The notes: a model not told the origin generated them from the letters alone. A DNA stretch of 64,000 nt from Rhizobium lentis (GCF_017352135.1 NZ_CP071454.1:1947001-2011000), one strand, 5' to 3'; numbered from the stretch's first letter, positions 1 through 9,687 are shown. Made by a program: numbers and translations.

Positions 1-602
1 GGTGCCGCCGCAGCGGCTGCCGGTTCGGCAGCGGCAGTAGCAGCGGCTTCCGCCTGCCTGGCGGCCTCTTCGGCGGCCCGGCGGGCGGCTTCTTCCGCCT
101 CGGCTGCCTTGCGGATCGCCTCTTCGGCGGCCCGGCGCTTTTCTTCCTCGGCGCGGCGGATCGCATCCTGGGCGTCACGCGCCTGGGATTCGGCGAGCGC
201 GCGGCGGCGGGCGTCCATCTCTTCCGGTGACAGATGGTTCAGCACCACCGGGCGCGGACGATCGTTCGAGCGCGGCGGCTGGTAGGACTGCTGCGGACGC
301 TGATTGGACTGGCTGCCGCCAGGCTGATGAACCCGCGGTGCGGGCGTCGGCTGCTGCGGGCGTGCCTGCGCAGGCGCGGGCGCCGGTTCGGCAGCACGCA
401 CCGGGGCGGCGGCAGCAGGCGTAATTGGCTTTTCGTCTTCCGGGCGCATCGGGCGCCGCTTGCGGGTCTCGACCACGACCGCCTTGGTGCGACCGCGACC
501 CATATCCTGGCGAACGGTGCCCTGGCTCATCCCCGATGGTTTCAGGGTAAGCGTCTTCTTGCCCGTTACGCTGAGTGTCTTGTCGTCATTACTATCGGTC
601 AT
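1..602 (-). CDS. infB: Translation initiation factor IF-2, N-terminal part (cut by window edge)
   Basis: This is the first ~200 codons of IF-2, the GTPase that places initiator tRNA on the 30S subunit; the G domain lies off the left edge. The protein starts [20 protein letters not shown] and reads [22 protein letters not shown], the standard alphaproteobacterial IF-2 N-terminus. It then becomes a proline/glutamine-rich linker and an alanine/glutamate/arginine-rich charged helix ([15 protein letters not shown] repeats), as expected for the IF-2 N domain. The gene is last in rimP-nusA-ylxR-infB and begins 102 bp after ylxR stops. Identification rests on the N-terminal motif and synteny, since no GTPase motif is in view. 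Confidence 0.93.
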   Translation of the reverse strand, partial: MTDSNDDKTLSVTGKKTLTLKPSGMSQGTVRQDMGRGRTKAVVVETRKRRPMRPEDEKPITPAAAAPVRAAEPAPAPAQARPQQPTPAPRVHQPGGSQSNQRPQQSYQPPRSNDRPRPVVLNHLSPEEMDARRRALAESQARDAQDAIRRAEEEKRRAAEEAIRKAAEAEEAARRAAEEAARQAEAAATAAAEPAAAAAA

Positions 603-704
603 TCGTTCCCGTTCCTTCGGACAGGGAGCGATGACTAGATCAGACCCTGTCGTTCAAATACTGTCGATCAATGAGAATGGGACCGGCCGATGCCGGTGAC
701 CGTC

Positions 705-1397
705 TCATTGCTTTTGCCGGCCAGCGCCGCCCGCTGCCCGGGACTGACCGCCAATACGGTACTGTTCGAGCATCTTTGCGCGCTTCACTACACCCTCACC
801 CGCCTGCCCTGCAAGCACTGCGGCATGGATAAAAGCATTCTGGCCCATCAGGCCTTCCATTTCGCTCTCCGAGAAGAGACGGAAGGAAGGTATCTCCTCC
901 TCGGTCTCCATTCCGAGGTGCCAGGCCTTGCGGGCCTGGTCGATTTTCCGGACGCCATCGTCCGCTGCTTCAGTCGCGTGGAACACCGCAAGGGCTGCTC
1001 CACTTCTCACCGCGGCATCCACTTTCGAGGAGCCGCTGATGAACTGGCCGGCTTTGCGCGCCATGTTCATCATCTGCATCAGTTGCGCCGCCAGCAGCCG
1101 GTCGACGCTGGCGCCGAGATCGTCCGCCGCCTTCACATCCGCTTTCAGCGCGCGGGCGAAGAGCTTCTTCGCCACCGCCTTGTCGACCAGCGACCGGTCG
1201 GCTTTCACCCAGCATCCGCGTCCCGGAAGCTCGCGCTTCAGGTCGGCGACGACGGTTCCGTCGGGAGCCGCGACGAAGCGGATCAGCTCATCCGGCGATC
1301 CGCTTTCACGCGTCACGATGCACATGCGTCCGTTCACGTCATAACCTGCAAGATCGTCGTCCTCAGGGAGAGCGTCCGGCTCATGCGCGGTCATCAT
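705..1397 (-). CDS. ylxR: YlxR-family RNA-binding protein (DUF448) with L7Ae-like C-terminal domain
   Basis: The 230-residue protein has an N-terminal YlxR/DUF448 domain (about residues 20-95) with the family's RMCIVTRESGSPDELIRFV and LPGRGCWV motifs. It is followed by an L7Ae/L30e-like domain (about 100-200; MNMARKAGQFISGSSKVDAA). YlxR is found between nusA and infB in many bacteria. It binds RNA and has been tied to RNase P or transcription control in some species; its role here is unproven. Its ATG overlaps the nusA stop by 4 bp, so the two are translationally coupled. Two adjacent ATGs (1397 and 1394) could both serve as start. The fusion to an L7Ae-like domain is usual in alphaproteobacteria. 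Confidence 0.9.
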   Translation of the reverse strand: MMTAHEPDALPEDDDLAGYDVNGRMCIVTRESGSPDELIRFVAAPDGTVVADLKRELPGRGCWVKADRSLVDKAVAKKLFARALKADVKAADDLGASVDRLLAAQLMQMMNMARKAGQFISGSSKVDAAVRSGAALAVFHATEAADDGVRKIDQARKAWHLGMETEEEIPSFRLFSESEMEGLMGQNAFIHAAVLAGQAGEGVVKRAKMLEQYRIGGQSRAAGGAGRQKQ

Positions 1398-2995
1398 GCT
1401 TCCTGTTCGGCTTCGGTGACCTCTTCTTCGGTCCCCTTCGCCAGGTCCTCTTCCGTGATCCAGCCGGCCGCGAGGCGGGCCTGGACGATCATCTGTTCGG
1501 CCTCGACGCGCGAGACGTCGAACTTCGAGAACAGGCCCTCGAACTTCTTCGTTTCGCCGTTCTTGCGCTCCGTCCAGCCGACGAGATCATCGGCGGCGCA
1601 GCCTGCGAAGTCTTCGATCGTCTTGATGCCGTCTTCGCCGAGCGCCACCATCATCTGGGCGGTCATGCCGTCGATACCGCGCAGCTCGTCCTCGACGCCG
1701 AGCGCCTTGCGCTTCTCGTCCATCTCGGCTTCGAGACGCTCGAGGAATTCGCGGGCGCGCTGCTGGATTTCCTGCGCCGTCTCCTCGTCGAAACCGTCGA
1801 TCGAGGAGATTTCGTCGAGATCGACATAGGCCAGTTCCTCGACGGCGGCAAAACCTTCCGACGCCAGAACCTGACCAACCATCTCGTCGACGTCGAGCGA
1901 ATCCATGAACAGGTTGGTGCGCTCGTTGAATTCCTTCTGACGGCGCTCGGATTCTTCGGCTTCCGTCATGATGTCGATGTCCCAGCCGGTCAGCTGCGAG
2001 GCGAGGCGGACGTTCTGGCCGCGGCGGCCGATCGCAAGCGACAGCTGCTCGTCGGGAACAACCACTTCGATACGCTCGGCATCCTCATCGAGAACGACCT
2101 TGGCGACTTCGGCCGGCTGCAGGGCGTTGACGACGAAGGTCGCCGGGTCCTGGCTCCACGGAATGATGTCGATCTTCTCGCCCTGGAGCTCGCCGACGAC
2201 TGCCTGGACGCGCGAACCGCGCATACCGACGCAGGCGCCGACCGGATCGATCGAGCTGTCGTTCGAGATCACGGCGATCTTGGCGCGCGAGCCCGGATCG
2301 CGGGCGACCGACTTCACCTGGATGATGCCGTCGTAAATTTCCGGCACTTCCATGGTGAACAGCTTCACCATGAACTGCGGATGCGTGCGCGACAGGAAGA
2401 TCTGCGGGCCGCGCTGCTCGCGGCGGACATCATAGACGTAGGCACGGACGCGATCGCCATAGCGCACGTTCTCGCGCGGGATCATTTCGTCACGGCGGAT
2501 GATGCCTTCACCGCGGCCGAGGTCGACGATGACATTGCCGTATTCGACGCGCTTGACGGTGCCGTTGACGATTTCGCCGACGCGGTCCTTGAACTCGTCG
2601 AACTGGCGGTCGCGTTCGGCTTCACGCACCTTCTGCACGATCACCTGCTTGGCGGATTGCGCTGCGATGCGGCCGAAATCCATTGGCGGCAGTGGATCGG
2701 CGATGAAATCGCCGAGGGCGGCGTCGGGGTTGCGGTCGCGGGCGAGCTCGAGCGGGATCTGCGTCGAATAATCCTCGGCCTTCTCGACAACTTCGAGCAG
2801 GCGCTGCAGCCGGATTTCGCCGGTCTTCGGATTGATGTCGGCGCGGATGTTGGACTCGGTGCCGTAACGCGAGCGTGCCGCCTTCTGAATGGCATCGGCC
2901 ATTGCGGCAAGCACGATCTCGCGGTCGATGACCTTTTCGCGCGCCACTGCATCTGCGATCTGCAGAAGTTCGAGCCGGTTCGCACTGACTGCCAT
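1394..2995 (-). CDS. nusA: Transcription termination/antitermination factor NusA
   Basis: NusA (533 aa) binds RNA polymerase and nascent RNA and modulates pausing, intrinsic termination and antitermination. The sequence shows the N-terminal RNAP-binding domain (about 1-125), an S1 domain (about 130-200), two KH domains (about 205-345, including [21 protein letters not shown] and [20 protein letters not shown]), and two C-terminal acidic helix-hairpin-helix repeats (about 365-425 and 440-510). The length is normal for an alphaproteobacterium. The start [18 protein letters not shown] matches the family. It lies 59 bp downstream of rimP and overlaps ylxR. NusA may act on the terminator-like hairpin in its own operon leader (see 3713-3737), which is an inference. 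Confidence 0.97.
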   Translation of the reverse strand: MAVSANRLELLQIADAVAREKVIDREIVLAAMADAIQKAARSRYGTESNIRADINPKTGEIRLQRLLEVVEKAEDYSTQIPLELARDRNPDAALGDFIADPLPPMDFGRIAAQSAKQVIVQKVREAERDRQFDEFKDRVGEIVNGTVKRVEYGNVIVDLGRGEGIIRRDEMIPRENVRYGDRVRAYVYDVRREQRGPQIFLSRTHPQFMVKLFTMEVPEIYDGIIQVKSVARDPGSRAKIAVISNDSSIDPVGACVGMRGSRVQAVVGELQGEKIDIIPWSQDPATFVVNALQPAEVAKVVLDEDAERIEVVVPDEQLSLAIGRRGQNVRLASQLTGWDIDIMTEAEESERRQKEFNERTNLFMDSLDVDEMVGQVLASEGFAAVEELAYVDLDEISSIDGFDEETAQEIQQRAREFLERLEAEMDEKRKALGVEDELRGIDGMTAQMMVALGEDGIKTIEDFAGCAADDLVGWTERKNGETKKFEGLFSKFDVSRVEAEQMIVQARLAAGWITEEDLAKGTEEEVTEAEQEA

Positions 2996-3054
2996 TGTTT
3001 TGTTTCTCCGTCTTTACTCCAGGGTTCCCGTCCCTGCAGCGGTCTGTTGATCGG

Positions 3055-3684
3055 TTATTCCTGGTCGTCTGCTTCGTTCTGGTTCGCGGCCTGCGCTTTC
3101 GCCAGCTTGTCGGCGCGCAGTGCATCGCGGATCAGATCGTCGGTCAGAATGAGCTTCGCATCGCTGAGCGCCGTAAAGGGAATGATGACCTTCGGCTCTT
3201 CTCCATAGGCGATCTGGTCGCGCTCAAGCGTAAAACCATCGGCGTCGGCTTCGACGATCTTGCCACGGAAACGCTTGCGATTGCCGATCATGATCGACGT
3301 CTCGCATTTCACAAGGTGGCCTTGCCAGCGGACGAAATCGGATTTCCGCACCATCGGACGGTCGATGCCGGGCGAAGACACCTCGAGATGATACTCTTTA
3401 TCGATCGGATCTTCCACATCGAGGACGGGAGAAATCGCCATCGAGACTTCTTCGCAGTCCTGAACCGTCATCGTGCCGTCGTTGCGTTCGGCCATGACCT
3501 GCATGGTCGCGCCGTTCTGGTTCAGCATGCGCACGCGGATGAGCCGGAAGCCCATGCCGACAAGCACGGGTTCGATGATATCGGCAAGACGCTGGTCGAG
3601 CCCGGTTTCGGTAATCAGTCGCGGCTCAAGTTCGTTGTCTGCGTTCGTCATGTCCGACAAGCGGTGCGCTCCTCGCAATTTCAT
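3055..3684 (-). CDS. rimP: Ribosome maturation factor RimP
   Basis: RimP (209 aa) assists 30S subunit maturation. The N-terminal domain carries the family motif in [21 protein letters not shown] and [31 protein letters not shown]. The C-terminal SH3-like domain includes [31 protein letters not shown] residues. The final ~35 residues ([14 protein letters not shown]) are an acidic/glutamine-rich tail longer than in E. coli. The ATG at 3684 sits about 75 nt downstream of the predicted transcription start. A second in-frame ATG ([10 protein letters not shown], at 3651) could be the true start. It is the first gene of the rimP-nusA-ylxR-infB operon. Confidence 0.95.
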   Translation of the reverse strand: MKLRGAHRLSDMTNADNELEPRLITETGLDQRLADIIEPVLVGMGFRLIRVRMLNQNGATMQVMAERNDGTMTVQDCEEVSMAISPVLDVEDPIDKEYHLEVSSPGIDRPMVRKSDFVRWQGHLVKCETSIMIGNRKRFRGKIVEADADGFTLERDQIAYGEEPKVIIPFTALSDAKLILTDDLIRDALRADKLAKAQAANQNEADDQE

Positions 3685-3712
3685 GCTGTTCAGGCGATCG
3701 AGCTAATAAAAA

Positions 3713-3737
3713 AGAGCGGGTCCTTGCGGCCCACTCT
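3713..3737 (-). terminator. Terminator-like hairpin in the rimP leader (probable attenuator)
   Basis: Read on the minus strand, arms AGAGTGGG and CCCGCTCT (7 Watson-Crick pairs plus one G-U) enclose a 9-nt loop and are followed directly by TTTTTTATT. The hairpin lies between the promoter at 3766-3794 and the rimP ATG at 3684. No minus-strand gene lies upstream that would need a terminator. A conserved rimP leader with premature termination has been described in other proteobacteria (from memory); attenuation here is inferred. Confidence 0.7.
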
Positions 3738-3765
3738 TCATCAAGCGATCAAGAATTTGAGAGCC

Positions 3766-3794
3766 ATATAGTCGGGTTTTTACAAAATTGCAAG
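3766..3794 (-). promoter_or_regulatory. Housekeeping-sigma promoter of the rimP-nusA-infB operon
   Basis: On the minus strand, CTTGCA (3789-3794) and CTATAT (3766-3771) are separated by exactly 17 bp. This matches the rhizobial consensus CTTGAC-N17-CTATAT with one box perfect and the other 4/6. The expected start point near 3759 gives a leader of about 75 nt. Confidence 0.75.
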
Positions 3795-3904
3795 GTCTGC
3801 GGCCAATTCCGCCAATTCGCTTCCGGCAGGGCGAACGAGCCTATGGCCAGCGAAGGTCTTCCGCATATATTGCCGGGGGTCTCAAAAACAAAAGCGGAGA
3901 AATC

Positions 3905-5536
3905 GTGGCCTACAGCTCAGCGACATTGGCGCCGTTGCGGCACGATACCTATCGGGCCATCTGGTTTGCCAGCCTTTCCTCGAATTTCGGCGGCCTGATC
4001 CAGGCGGTGGGTGCTGCCTGGATGATGACGACCATCACGGCTTCGGAGGATATGGTCGCGCTGGTTCAGACCTCGACGGCGCTGCCGATCATGCTCTTTT
4101 CCCTGGTATCAGGCGCACTCGCCGACAATTACGACCGCCGCCGGGTCATGCTGACGGCGCAGTGCATGATGCTCGTGGTGTCGGCGCTGCTGACGGCATC
4201 AGCCCTTCTCGGCTGGATCACGCCTTGGCTGCTGCTCTTCTTCACCTTCCTGATCGGCTGCGGCACGGCGCTCAACAATCCTTCCTGGCAGGCCTCGGTT
4301 GGCGACATGGTGCCGCGCGCCGACCTACCGGGCGCCGTCACGCTGAACAGCATGGGCTTCAACATCACCCGTAGCGTCGGCCCGGCGATTGGCGGCGCCA
4401 TCGTGGCGGCCGCGGGTGCCGCCGCTGCGTTCGCGGTCAACACGTTGAGTTACATCCCATTGATCTACGCTCTGCTGCGCTGGCGGCCGAGCATACCGGT
4501 CTCGACCCTGCCGCGGGAGGCGCTCGGCAGCGCCATCTTCGCCGGCTTGCGCTACGTCTCGATGTCGCCCAATCTCGAAAAGGTTCTGGTCAGGGGCTTG
4601 ATTTTCGGCATCGGCGCCAGCTCTATCCTGGCGCTGCTTCCGGTCGTCGCGCTCGATCTCGTTGCCGGCGGTCCGCTGACCTATGGCTTCATGCTCGGCG
4701 CCTTCGGTATCGGCGCGATCGGCGGTGCGGTGCTGAGTGCAAGAATTCGCCAGGCGCTGTCCAGCGAGTCGATCATCCGCCTCGCCTTTGCCGGCTTTGC
4801 ACTAAGCGCCGTCATCGCTGCCTTCAGTCCGAGCGCCGTCCTCACGTCTGCCGGGCTGCTCATTTCGGGCGCCTGCTGGGTCTCCGCACTTTCGCTCTTC
4901 AACACCATCGTCCAGCTGTCGACGCCACGCTGGGTGGTCGGACGTGCGCTGTCGCTCTATCAGACCGTCACCTTCGGCGGCATCGCCGGCGGCAGCTGGC
5001 TCTGGGGTGTCGCGGCGGACCGCTATGGCGTCGCCGATGCGCTGCTGATGGCGTCGGTCGTCCTGCTGCTCGGCATTGCGATCGGCCTGCGGTTTTCGAT
5101 GCCGGCCTTCGCCTCGCTCAATCTCGATCCGCTGAACCGCTTCACCGCGCCGGCTTTGAGTCTCGACATCACCCCGCGCAGCGGCCCGATCGTCATCCAG
5201 GTCGATTACGAGATCGCCGACGACGACCTGGCGGAATTCATGGCGCTGATGGGCGAGCGCCGTCGCATCCGCATCCGCGACGGCGCCCGGCATTGGGCGC
5301 TGATGCGCGATCTCGAAAATCCCGGGTTGTGGACGGAAAGCTACCATACGCCGACCTGGGTCGAATATATTAGGCACAACCAGCGGCGCACCCAGGCCGA
5401 TGCCGAAAACATCGATAGGCTGCGTGCGCTCCATCGCGGCGAAGGCCCGCCCCATGTCCACCGCATGATCGAGCGCCAGGCCATCCCGCCAGGCGACGAT
5501 GTCTTCCATAAAGCGCCGATCGACCTGCATCATTGA
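3905..5536 (+). CDS. MFS transporter, EntS/MFS_3 type, with cytoplasmic C-terminal domain
   Basis: A 543-residue major-facilitator permease. Twelve hydrophobic segments fill about residues 15-415, with the cytoplasmic loop DNYDRRRVML after TM2 (the MFS motif A position). A soluble C-terminal domain follows (about 435-543; VIQVDYEIADDDLAEFMALM ... RIRIRDGARHWALMRD), which is typical of the MFS_3/DUF894 family related to the enterobactin exporter EntS. The substrate cannot be deduced. I chose GTG at 3905 because GGAG lies 6-8 nt upstream and the following YSSATLAPLRHDTYRAIWFA matches the family start; the frame stays open upstream to a TTG at 3788. The acetyltransferase gene follows with 10 bp between stop and start. 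Confidence 0.85.
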   Translation: MAYSSATLAPLRHDTYRAIWFASLSSNFGGLIQAVGAAWMMTTITASEDMVALVQTSTALPIMLFSLVSGALADNYDRRRVMLTAQCMMLVVSALLTASALLGWITPWLLLFFTFLIGCGTALNNPSWQASVGDMVPRADLPGAVTLNSMGFNITRSVGPAIGGAIVAAAGAAAAFAVNTLSYIPLIYALLRWRPSIPVSTLPREALGSAIFAGLRYVSMSPNLEKVLVRGLIFGIGASSILALLPVVALDLVAGGPLTYGFMLGAFGIGAIGGAVLSARIRQALSSESIIRLAFAGFALSAVIAAFSPSAVLTSAGLLISGACWVSALSLFNTIVQLSTPRWVVGRALSLYQTVTFGGIAGGSWLWGVAADRYGVADALLMASVVLLLGIAIGLRFSMPAFASLNLDPLNRFTAPALSLDITPRSGPIVIQVDYEIADDDLAEFMALMGERRRIRIRDGARHWALMRDLENPGLWTESYHTPTWVEYIRHNQRRTQADAENIDRLRALHRGEGPPHVHRMIERQAIPPGDDVFHKAPIDLHH

Positions 5537-5546
5537 GGGAGCAGCC

Positions 5547-6002
5547 ATGCACAGTTTCAGGCTCGCCCGGCCATCCGATCTTGCCGCCATCATCAGGCTT
5601 GTGGCCGACGACGACCTCGGCAGCACCAGGGAGATCGTCTCCGATCCGGTCGATGCGCGCTATCTCTCGGCCTTCGCGGCGATCGAGGCGGACGCCAACC
5701 AGTTGCTGGCCGTCGCAGTCGACGCCTCCGACCAGGTCGTCGGCTGCCTGCAGCTGAGTTTTCTTCCCGGCCTTTCCCGGACGGGCATGTGGCGCGGACA
5801 GATCGAGAGCGTGCGTATTGCAAGAGAGTTCCGCGGAGCCGGCCTCGGCGCCCAATTCATCGAATGGGCGGTCGCCCAATGCGTCGAGCGTGGCTGTGGC
5901 CTCGTGCAGCTGACATCGGACAAGACGCGAAAAGACTCGATCCGCTTCTACGAGAAGCTCGGTTTTGTCGCCAGCCATGAAGGACTGAAGCGCAACCTCT
6001 AA
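5547..6002 (+). CDS. GNAT-family N-acetyltransferase
   Basis: A 151-residue acetyltransferase of the GNAT fold. The acetyl-CoA binding motif is visible as VRIAREFRGAGLGAQFIEWA (about residues 93-112; the R/Q-x-x-G-x-G/A pattern appears as RGAGLG). It is followed by the C-terminal SIRFYEKLGFVASHEGLKR strand-helix typical of small GNATs. The substrate is unknown. ATG at 5547 is preceded by AGGGAG at good spacing and lies 10 bp after the MFS stop, so the pair probably form one transcript. It is convergent with the lytic transglycosylase gene 6 bp away. Confidence 0.85.
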   Translation: MHSFRLARPSDLAAIIRLVADDDLGSTREIVSDPVDARYLSAFAAIEADANQLLAVAVDASDQVVGCLQLSFLPGLSRTGMWRGQIESVRIAREFRGAGLGAQFIEWAVAQCVERGCGLVQLTSDKTRKDSIRFYEKLGFVASHEGLKRNL

Positions 6003-6008
6003 AGCCGG

Positions 6009-7289
6009 CTATTTCAGTTTGCCCTTCAGGCTGGCTTCGGGAAAGCATGTCGGCTTCATGCCGTTCTTCGCCTGCCACTCGCCGATCGAGCGCCGTGTCT
6101 TGTAGCCCGGCAGGCCGTCGGAGCCGCCGACGTCATAACCCTGCCGCTCCAGCGCCTTCTGCATGGCGGCCACATCCGAACGCAGCATCTTGCCGACATC
6201 GCCCCACTGGCCCTCGAAGGCGCCGCCGTTCGAGGCGATGCGGTCGGCGAGATTGCCGATATAGAGGGCGTAAAGGTCGGAGTTGTTATACTCCTTGATG
6301 ATGTAGAAATTCGGCGTGACGATGAATTCCGGACCGTCGCGGCCGGCCGGTACCAGCATCATGCCCTGGGCCTTCATCTCACCTGAGGGAAAGGCTTTGC
6401 CGGAGATCCGCTCGATGCCGAGCGAGGCCCAGTGCGAAAGCGGCTTTGCGAGATCAGGTCCCTCCTGCGCGCAGGAGATTGCCTGGGGGATCGAAACCTC
6501 GAAACCCCAGTCCCGATCGCGCTGCCAGCCCTTCTTGACCAGATAGTTAGCGATCGAGGCGAGCGTATCCGGCACAGAGGTCCAGATGTTGCGATGGCCG
6601 TCGCCATCGAAATCCACGGCATATTTCAGATAACTCGTTGGCATGAATTGCGGCTGCCCCAGCGCGCCGGCCCAAGACCCCTTGAAATCGGAAGGCGCGA
6701 CGTCGCCGCCGTCGAGAATATGCAGTGCCGCCACCAGCTCGGTGCGGAACATCTCCTTGCGCGTCGACATGAAGGCCTTGGTCGCCAGCACTTCGATCGC
6801 CGATTCCGGGATCTTCGCGGCGCCGAAGCCTGTCTCCCGGCCCCAGATGGCAAGCACGATCGAGCCCGGCACGCCATAAGCCTTTTCGATCCGTTTCAGC
6901 GTCGAGCTGTACTGCGCCGCAAAGCCGCGCCCTGTCGCTGCGAGCTTCTTCAGCCGGTCTTCGTTGAAATAGGGACCGGGCGAGGAAAATTCGGCCTGCG
7001 TCTGTTTCTGCTCCTTCGGCGGCGGGAAACCGGGCGGGGCGAGATCTGGCAGGTTCCAGTTCAGCGTGATGCCCGAGAAGGCGACCCTGAAGGTTTTCTC
7101 GGAAACACCGCCCGCCTTCGCCTCGGGCCAGAGGTCGCTCTGCACCCATTTTTGGAATTGTGCCTCGACATAGGCTTTTGATGGGGCTGCGTATGAGGGG
7201 AGAGGGAGGAGGGCAGTGATTGCAGCGAACGCGAATAGTCGCAGTCGTCGTGGAACACCCCCCTCTTTCGGCATAAGCAAACCCCTCAT
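6009..7289 (-). CDS. Lytic murein transglycosylase (MltB-like, GH103) with peptidoglycan-binding domain
   Basis: A secreted or lipid-free periplasmic enzyme (426 aa) that cleaves the MurNAc-GlcNAc bond with formation of 1,6-anhydroMurNAc. A signal peptide ([21 protein letters not shown]) leads into the SLT_2 domain. The catalytic glutamate is in [17 protein letters not shown], and the GH103 signature [20 protein letters not shown] is followed by [13 protein letters not shown]-terminal PG_binding_1 domain ([17 protein letters not shown] ... [14 protein letters not shown]) ends the protein. The ATG at 7289 overlaps the recR stop by 4 bp. The in-frame ATG five codons later (7274) has a better AGGGG ribosome site, so the start could be either. 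Confidence 0.92.
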   Translation of the reverse strand: MRGLLMPKEGGVPRRLRLFAFAAITALLPLPSYAAPSKAYVEAQFQKWVQSDLWPEAKAGGVSEKTFRVAFSGITLNWNLPDLAPPGFPPPKEQKQTQAEFSSPGPYFNEDRLKKLAATGRGFAAQYSSTLKRIEKAYGVPGSIVLAIWGRETGFGAAKIPESAIEVLATKAFMSTRKEMFRTELVAALHILDGGDVAPSDFKGSWAGALGQPQFMPTSYLKYAVDFDGDGHRNIWTSVPDTLASIANYLVKKGWQRDRDWGFEVSIPQAISCAQEGPDLAKPLSHWASLGIERISGKAFPSGEMKAQGMMLVPAGRDGPEFIVTPNFYIIKEYNNSDLYALYIGNLADRIASNGGAFEGQWGDVGKMLRSDVAAMQKALERQGYDVGGSDGLPGYKTRRSIGEWQAKNGMKPTCFPEASLKGKLK

Positions 7290-7891
7290 ATCACAGTCCG
7301 CGCCCGCAGCGCCGCCGCCAGCGTGCCCTCGTCAAGATAGTCGAGTTCACCCCCGACAGGTACGCCGTGCGCCAATCGCGTAATCTTCACGTCGAGTCCC
7401 TGCAACTGGTCGGTAATGTAATGCGCCGTCGTCTGCCCCTCGACGGTGGCGTTGACGGCGATGATCAGTTCGCGGATGCCGCCTTCGCCGATGCGGTCGA
7501 TCAGCCCGCGGATGTTGAGGTCGTCCGGCCCGATGCCGTCGAGCGGCGACAGCGTGCCGCCGAGCACGTGATAGGCGGCGTTCATCGCGCCCGACCGCTC
7601 CAGCGCCCAGAGGTCCGAGACGTCCTCGACGACGATGATGACGGACTGATCGCGCTGCGTATCGGTGCAGACGGTGCAGGGGTCTGTTGTATCGACATTG
7701 CCGCAGCGCGAGCAGATCTTCACCTTGTCATAGGCCTCGCCCATCGCATTCGACAGCGGCCCCAGCAACTGATCCTTCTTTTTGATCAGATGCAGTGCCG
7801 CCCGGCGCGCCGAGCGCGGCCCGAGCCCCGGCACCTTCGCCAGAAGCTGGATAAGTTTTTCGATTTCGGGACCAGTGACTCGTTTTGCCAT
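7286..7891 (-). CDS. recR: Recombination mediator RecR
   Basis: RecR (201 aa) works with RecF and RecO to load RecA at gaps. An N-terminal helix-hairpin-helix is visible ([24 protein letters not shown]), then a C4 zinc finger ([16 protein letters not shown], about 57-72) and a Toprim domain ([20 protein letters not shown] onward; [22 protein letters not shown]). The length is normal. In many genomes recR lies with dnaX and ybaB; here those two lie 1.5 kb upstream on the same strand, separated by a MOSC gene on the plus strand and an orphan gene. recF is also in this window (22616-23740). Confidence 0.97.
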   Translation of the reverse strand: MAKRVTGPEIEKLIQLLAKVPGLGPRSARRAALHLIKKKDQLLGPLSNAMGEAYDKVKICSRCGNVDTTDPCTVCTDTQRDQSVIIVVEDVSDLWALERSGAMNAAYHVLGGTLSPLDGIGPDDLNIRGLIDRIGEGGIRELIIAVNATVEGQTTAHYITDQLQGLDVKITRLAHGVPVGGELDYLDEGTLAAALRARTVI

Positions 7892-7948
7892 GCGCCGTTC
7901 TTAACTGATATGCAACGAAAACGGAATCGCGGAAGGATCGGCTGCCCC

Positions 7949-8566
7949 ATGAAAATCCTGGCCCTCTGCGTCGGCAATCCGGAAAGGTTGGCCGGCAAGA
8001 GCTACAAGACCGGCATCTTCAAGCAGTCCGTCAATGGCGCGGTGATGATCGACGCGGAAGGGCTGGTCGGCGATGCCATCTGCAACCGCAAGCACCATGG
8101 CGGCGTCGATCAGGCGATTTATGTCGAGGGATCGCTGACGCTCGACTGGTGGAGCAAGGAGCTTGGCCGGCCATACGAGCCCGGCACCTTCGGCGAAAAC
8201 CTGGTGATCTCGGGCCTCGACAACCGCGACGTCGCCGTCGGCGACCGGTTCACATCAGGCGATCTCATCCTCGAAGCCACTGCATGCCGCATTCCCTGCG
8301 CCACCTTCGCTGCCAGGATGACCGATCCTAAATTCGTCAAACGCTATACCTTGGCGGCCCGCCCCGGCATCTACTGCCGCGTCATCCGCGGCGGCGTTGC
8401 CGAGGCCGGAATGGCGATCGAGCATCAGCTCTTTCCAGGCGAAAAGGTGACGATGCCGGAGCTGATGAAAACATTCGGCCGGCAGCTTTCGGAGGCGGAC
8501 CGGTCACGATATCTCGCCGCTCCTATCCACTACAAGCTGCGTGGGATGCTGGAAGCTGAGCGCTAA
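7949..8566 (+). CDS. MOSC-domain protein (YiiM-like)
   Basis: A 205-residue stand-alone MOSC protein. The conserved features are MKILALCVGNPERL at the start, KHHGGVDQAIYVEGSLTLDWWSKELGR, the FGENLVISGLDNRDVAVGDR motif, and the conserved cysteine region ATACRIPCATFAARM that in MOSC proteins is tied to molybdenum/sulfur chemistry. YiiM of E. coli, the nearest characterised relative, reduces N-hydroxylated compounds; the same activity here is inferred only from family. ATG at 7949 follows GGAAGG at a distance of 11-16 nt. It is divergent from recR with a 57-bp gap. Confidence 0.85.
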   Translation: MKILALCVGNPERLAGKSYKTGIFKQSVNGAVMIDAEGLVGDAICNRKHHGGVDQAIYVEGSLTLDWWSKELGRPYEPGTFGENLVISGLDNRDVAVGDRFTSGDLILEATACRIPCATFAARMTDPKFVKRYTLAARPGIYCRVIRGGVAEAGMAIEHQLFPGEKVTMPELMKTFGRQLSEADRSRYLAAPIHYKLRGMLEAER

Positions 8567-8625
8567 GAGCGGGCTTTTACCAGCTCATCACAGCCGCAGC
8601 GCCAGCATGCCGGCGTGGGCGCTAG

Positions 8626-9198
8626 TCATTTCAAGCATGGAACCCGCCGTACGAAAGGCGGTAACAGGAACATACCTTTGCGCTCGTTTTCGACCAGCAA
8701 AGCCTTCCGCTCAACGTGGATATCCATATGCTTGCTGCACACCAATGAGAGAGCAGTCAAAAAGCCGAATGCGATATGGGACGTTTCATGCTTCGTGGAA
8801 ATCTCGGTGACGGGGATTTTAAAGGATATCTTTGTTGTCGGCGTATCCTGCTCCTGCTCCTTCTTTAGCTCCTCGAAGCAGTCGTAGATCGCGGAGCCGG
8901 GGTCACTTTTATTGGAGGAGGCCAAGGTCAATTCGCACATCGCAACGACATCGCTGCATATTACAGAGCCGTCGACAGACCACACCAGTTTGGATTTTCG
9001 CCAAGTTTCGAATCGTATTAGCTGCTCAAAGAATGGGTGTTCGCCATCACGAATTTTGTAGAAAATCTTGTCGTCGCCCTGATCGAATTGATCAAAGACA
9101 TAAACAGGCTTGCTGGGATCGCATTGATTTGCATTGACAGCCGTCGGCGCGGCCAAGGCAGCGGCGAGGCAAAGGCGAAAAACGCCGGCGATCTTCAT
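8626..9198 (-). CDS. Hypothetical secreted protein in a low-GC patch
   Basis: A 190-residue protein I do not recognise. MKIAGVFRLCLAAALAAPTAVNA is a good Sec signal peptide ending in an alanine cleavage site. The mature part has six cysteines (CDPSKP, CSDVVAMCEL, YDCFEE, LVCSKH and a final PCLK), which could form disulfides in the periplasm. The codons are clearly more AT-rich than the neighbours (many AAA, TTT, ATA, TTG), suggesting recent acquisition. ATG at 9198 is chosen because the signal peptide starts there and AAGG lies upstream; the frame is open to 9258. It stands alone between the MOSC gene (convergent, 59 bp) and ybaB. Confidence 0.65.
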   Translation of the reverse strand: MKIAGVFRLCLAAALAAPTAVNANQCDPSKPVYVFDQFDQGDDKIFYKIRDGEHPFFEQLIRFETWRKSKLVWSVDGSVICSDVVAMCELTLASSNKSDPGSAIYDCFEELKKEQEQDTPTTKISFKIPVTEISTKHETSHIAFGFLTALSLVCSKHMDIHVERKALLVENERKGMFLLPPFVRRVPCLK

Positions 9199-9363
9199 GA
9201 AAAACCTTATGAGATCTGTGAAATTACTTGCTGAAAAATATGAGAGCAATTCCAGCAAAAGTATGGCCCGATTTTGCGCCGCGAATTGCTTGAAAACAAA
9301 GAGATAGAGTATTTCCGCAATTCGAAGAAAGCGGAAACGCCTTTGAGACCGAGTTGCCTGCTA

Positions 9364-9687
9364 TTAAAACGGCAGCTTGAAGCCGGGCGGGATCGGCAGG
9401 CCTGCCGTGAGTGCCTTGGTCTTTTCGGCGGCGAGCGCCTCGGCCTTGTCCTTGGCGTCCTTGTGGGCGGCGACGATCAGGTCTTCGAGGATCTCGACAT
9501 CGTCTTCCTTGAACAGCGAGGGGTCGATCTTCAGGCTCTTGAGGTCACCCTTGCCGGAGATGACGACGGTGACGAGGCCGCCGCCCGCCTTGCCTTCGGC
9601 GGTCAGCTCGGCGATCTCCGCCTGCATCTGCTCCATCTTGGCCTGCATTTCCTTGACTTTGCCCATCATGCCCATGATGTCGCGCAT
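9364..9687 (-). CDS. ybaB: YbaB/EbfC family nucleoid-associated protein
   Basis: A 107-residue DNA-binding protein, forming dimers with tweezer-like helices in characterised homologues. Characteristic residues are [20 protein letters not shown] at the N-terminus, a [20 protein letters not shown] strand region and the C-terminal [10 protein letters not shown]. Its start at 9687 is supported by AAGGAG about 7 nt upstream. It lies 23 bp downstream of dnaX on the same strand, the conserved dnaX-ybaB arrangement, and is probably cotranscribed with it. Confidence 0.95.
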   Translation of the reverse strand: MRDIMGMMGKVKEMQAKMEQMQAEIAELTAEGKAGGGLVTVVISGKGDLKSLKIDPSLFKEDDVEILEDLIVAAHKDAKDKAEALAAEKTKALTAGLPIPPGFKLPF

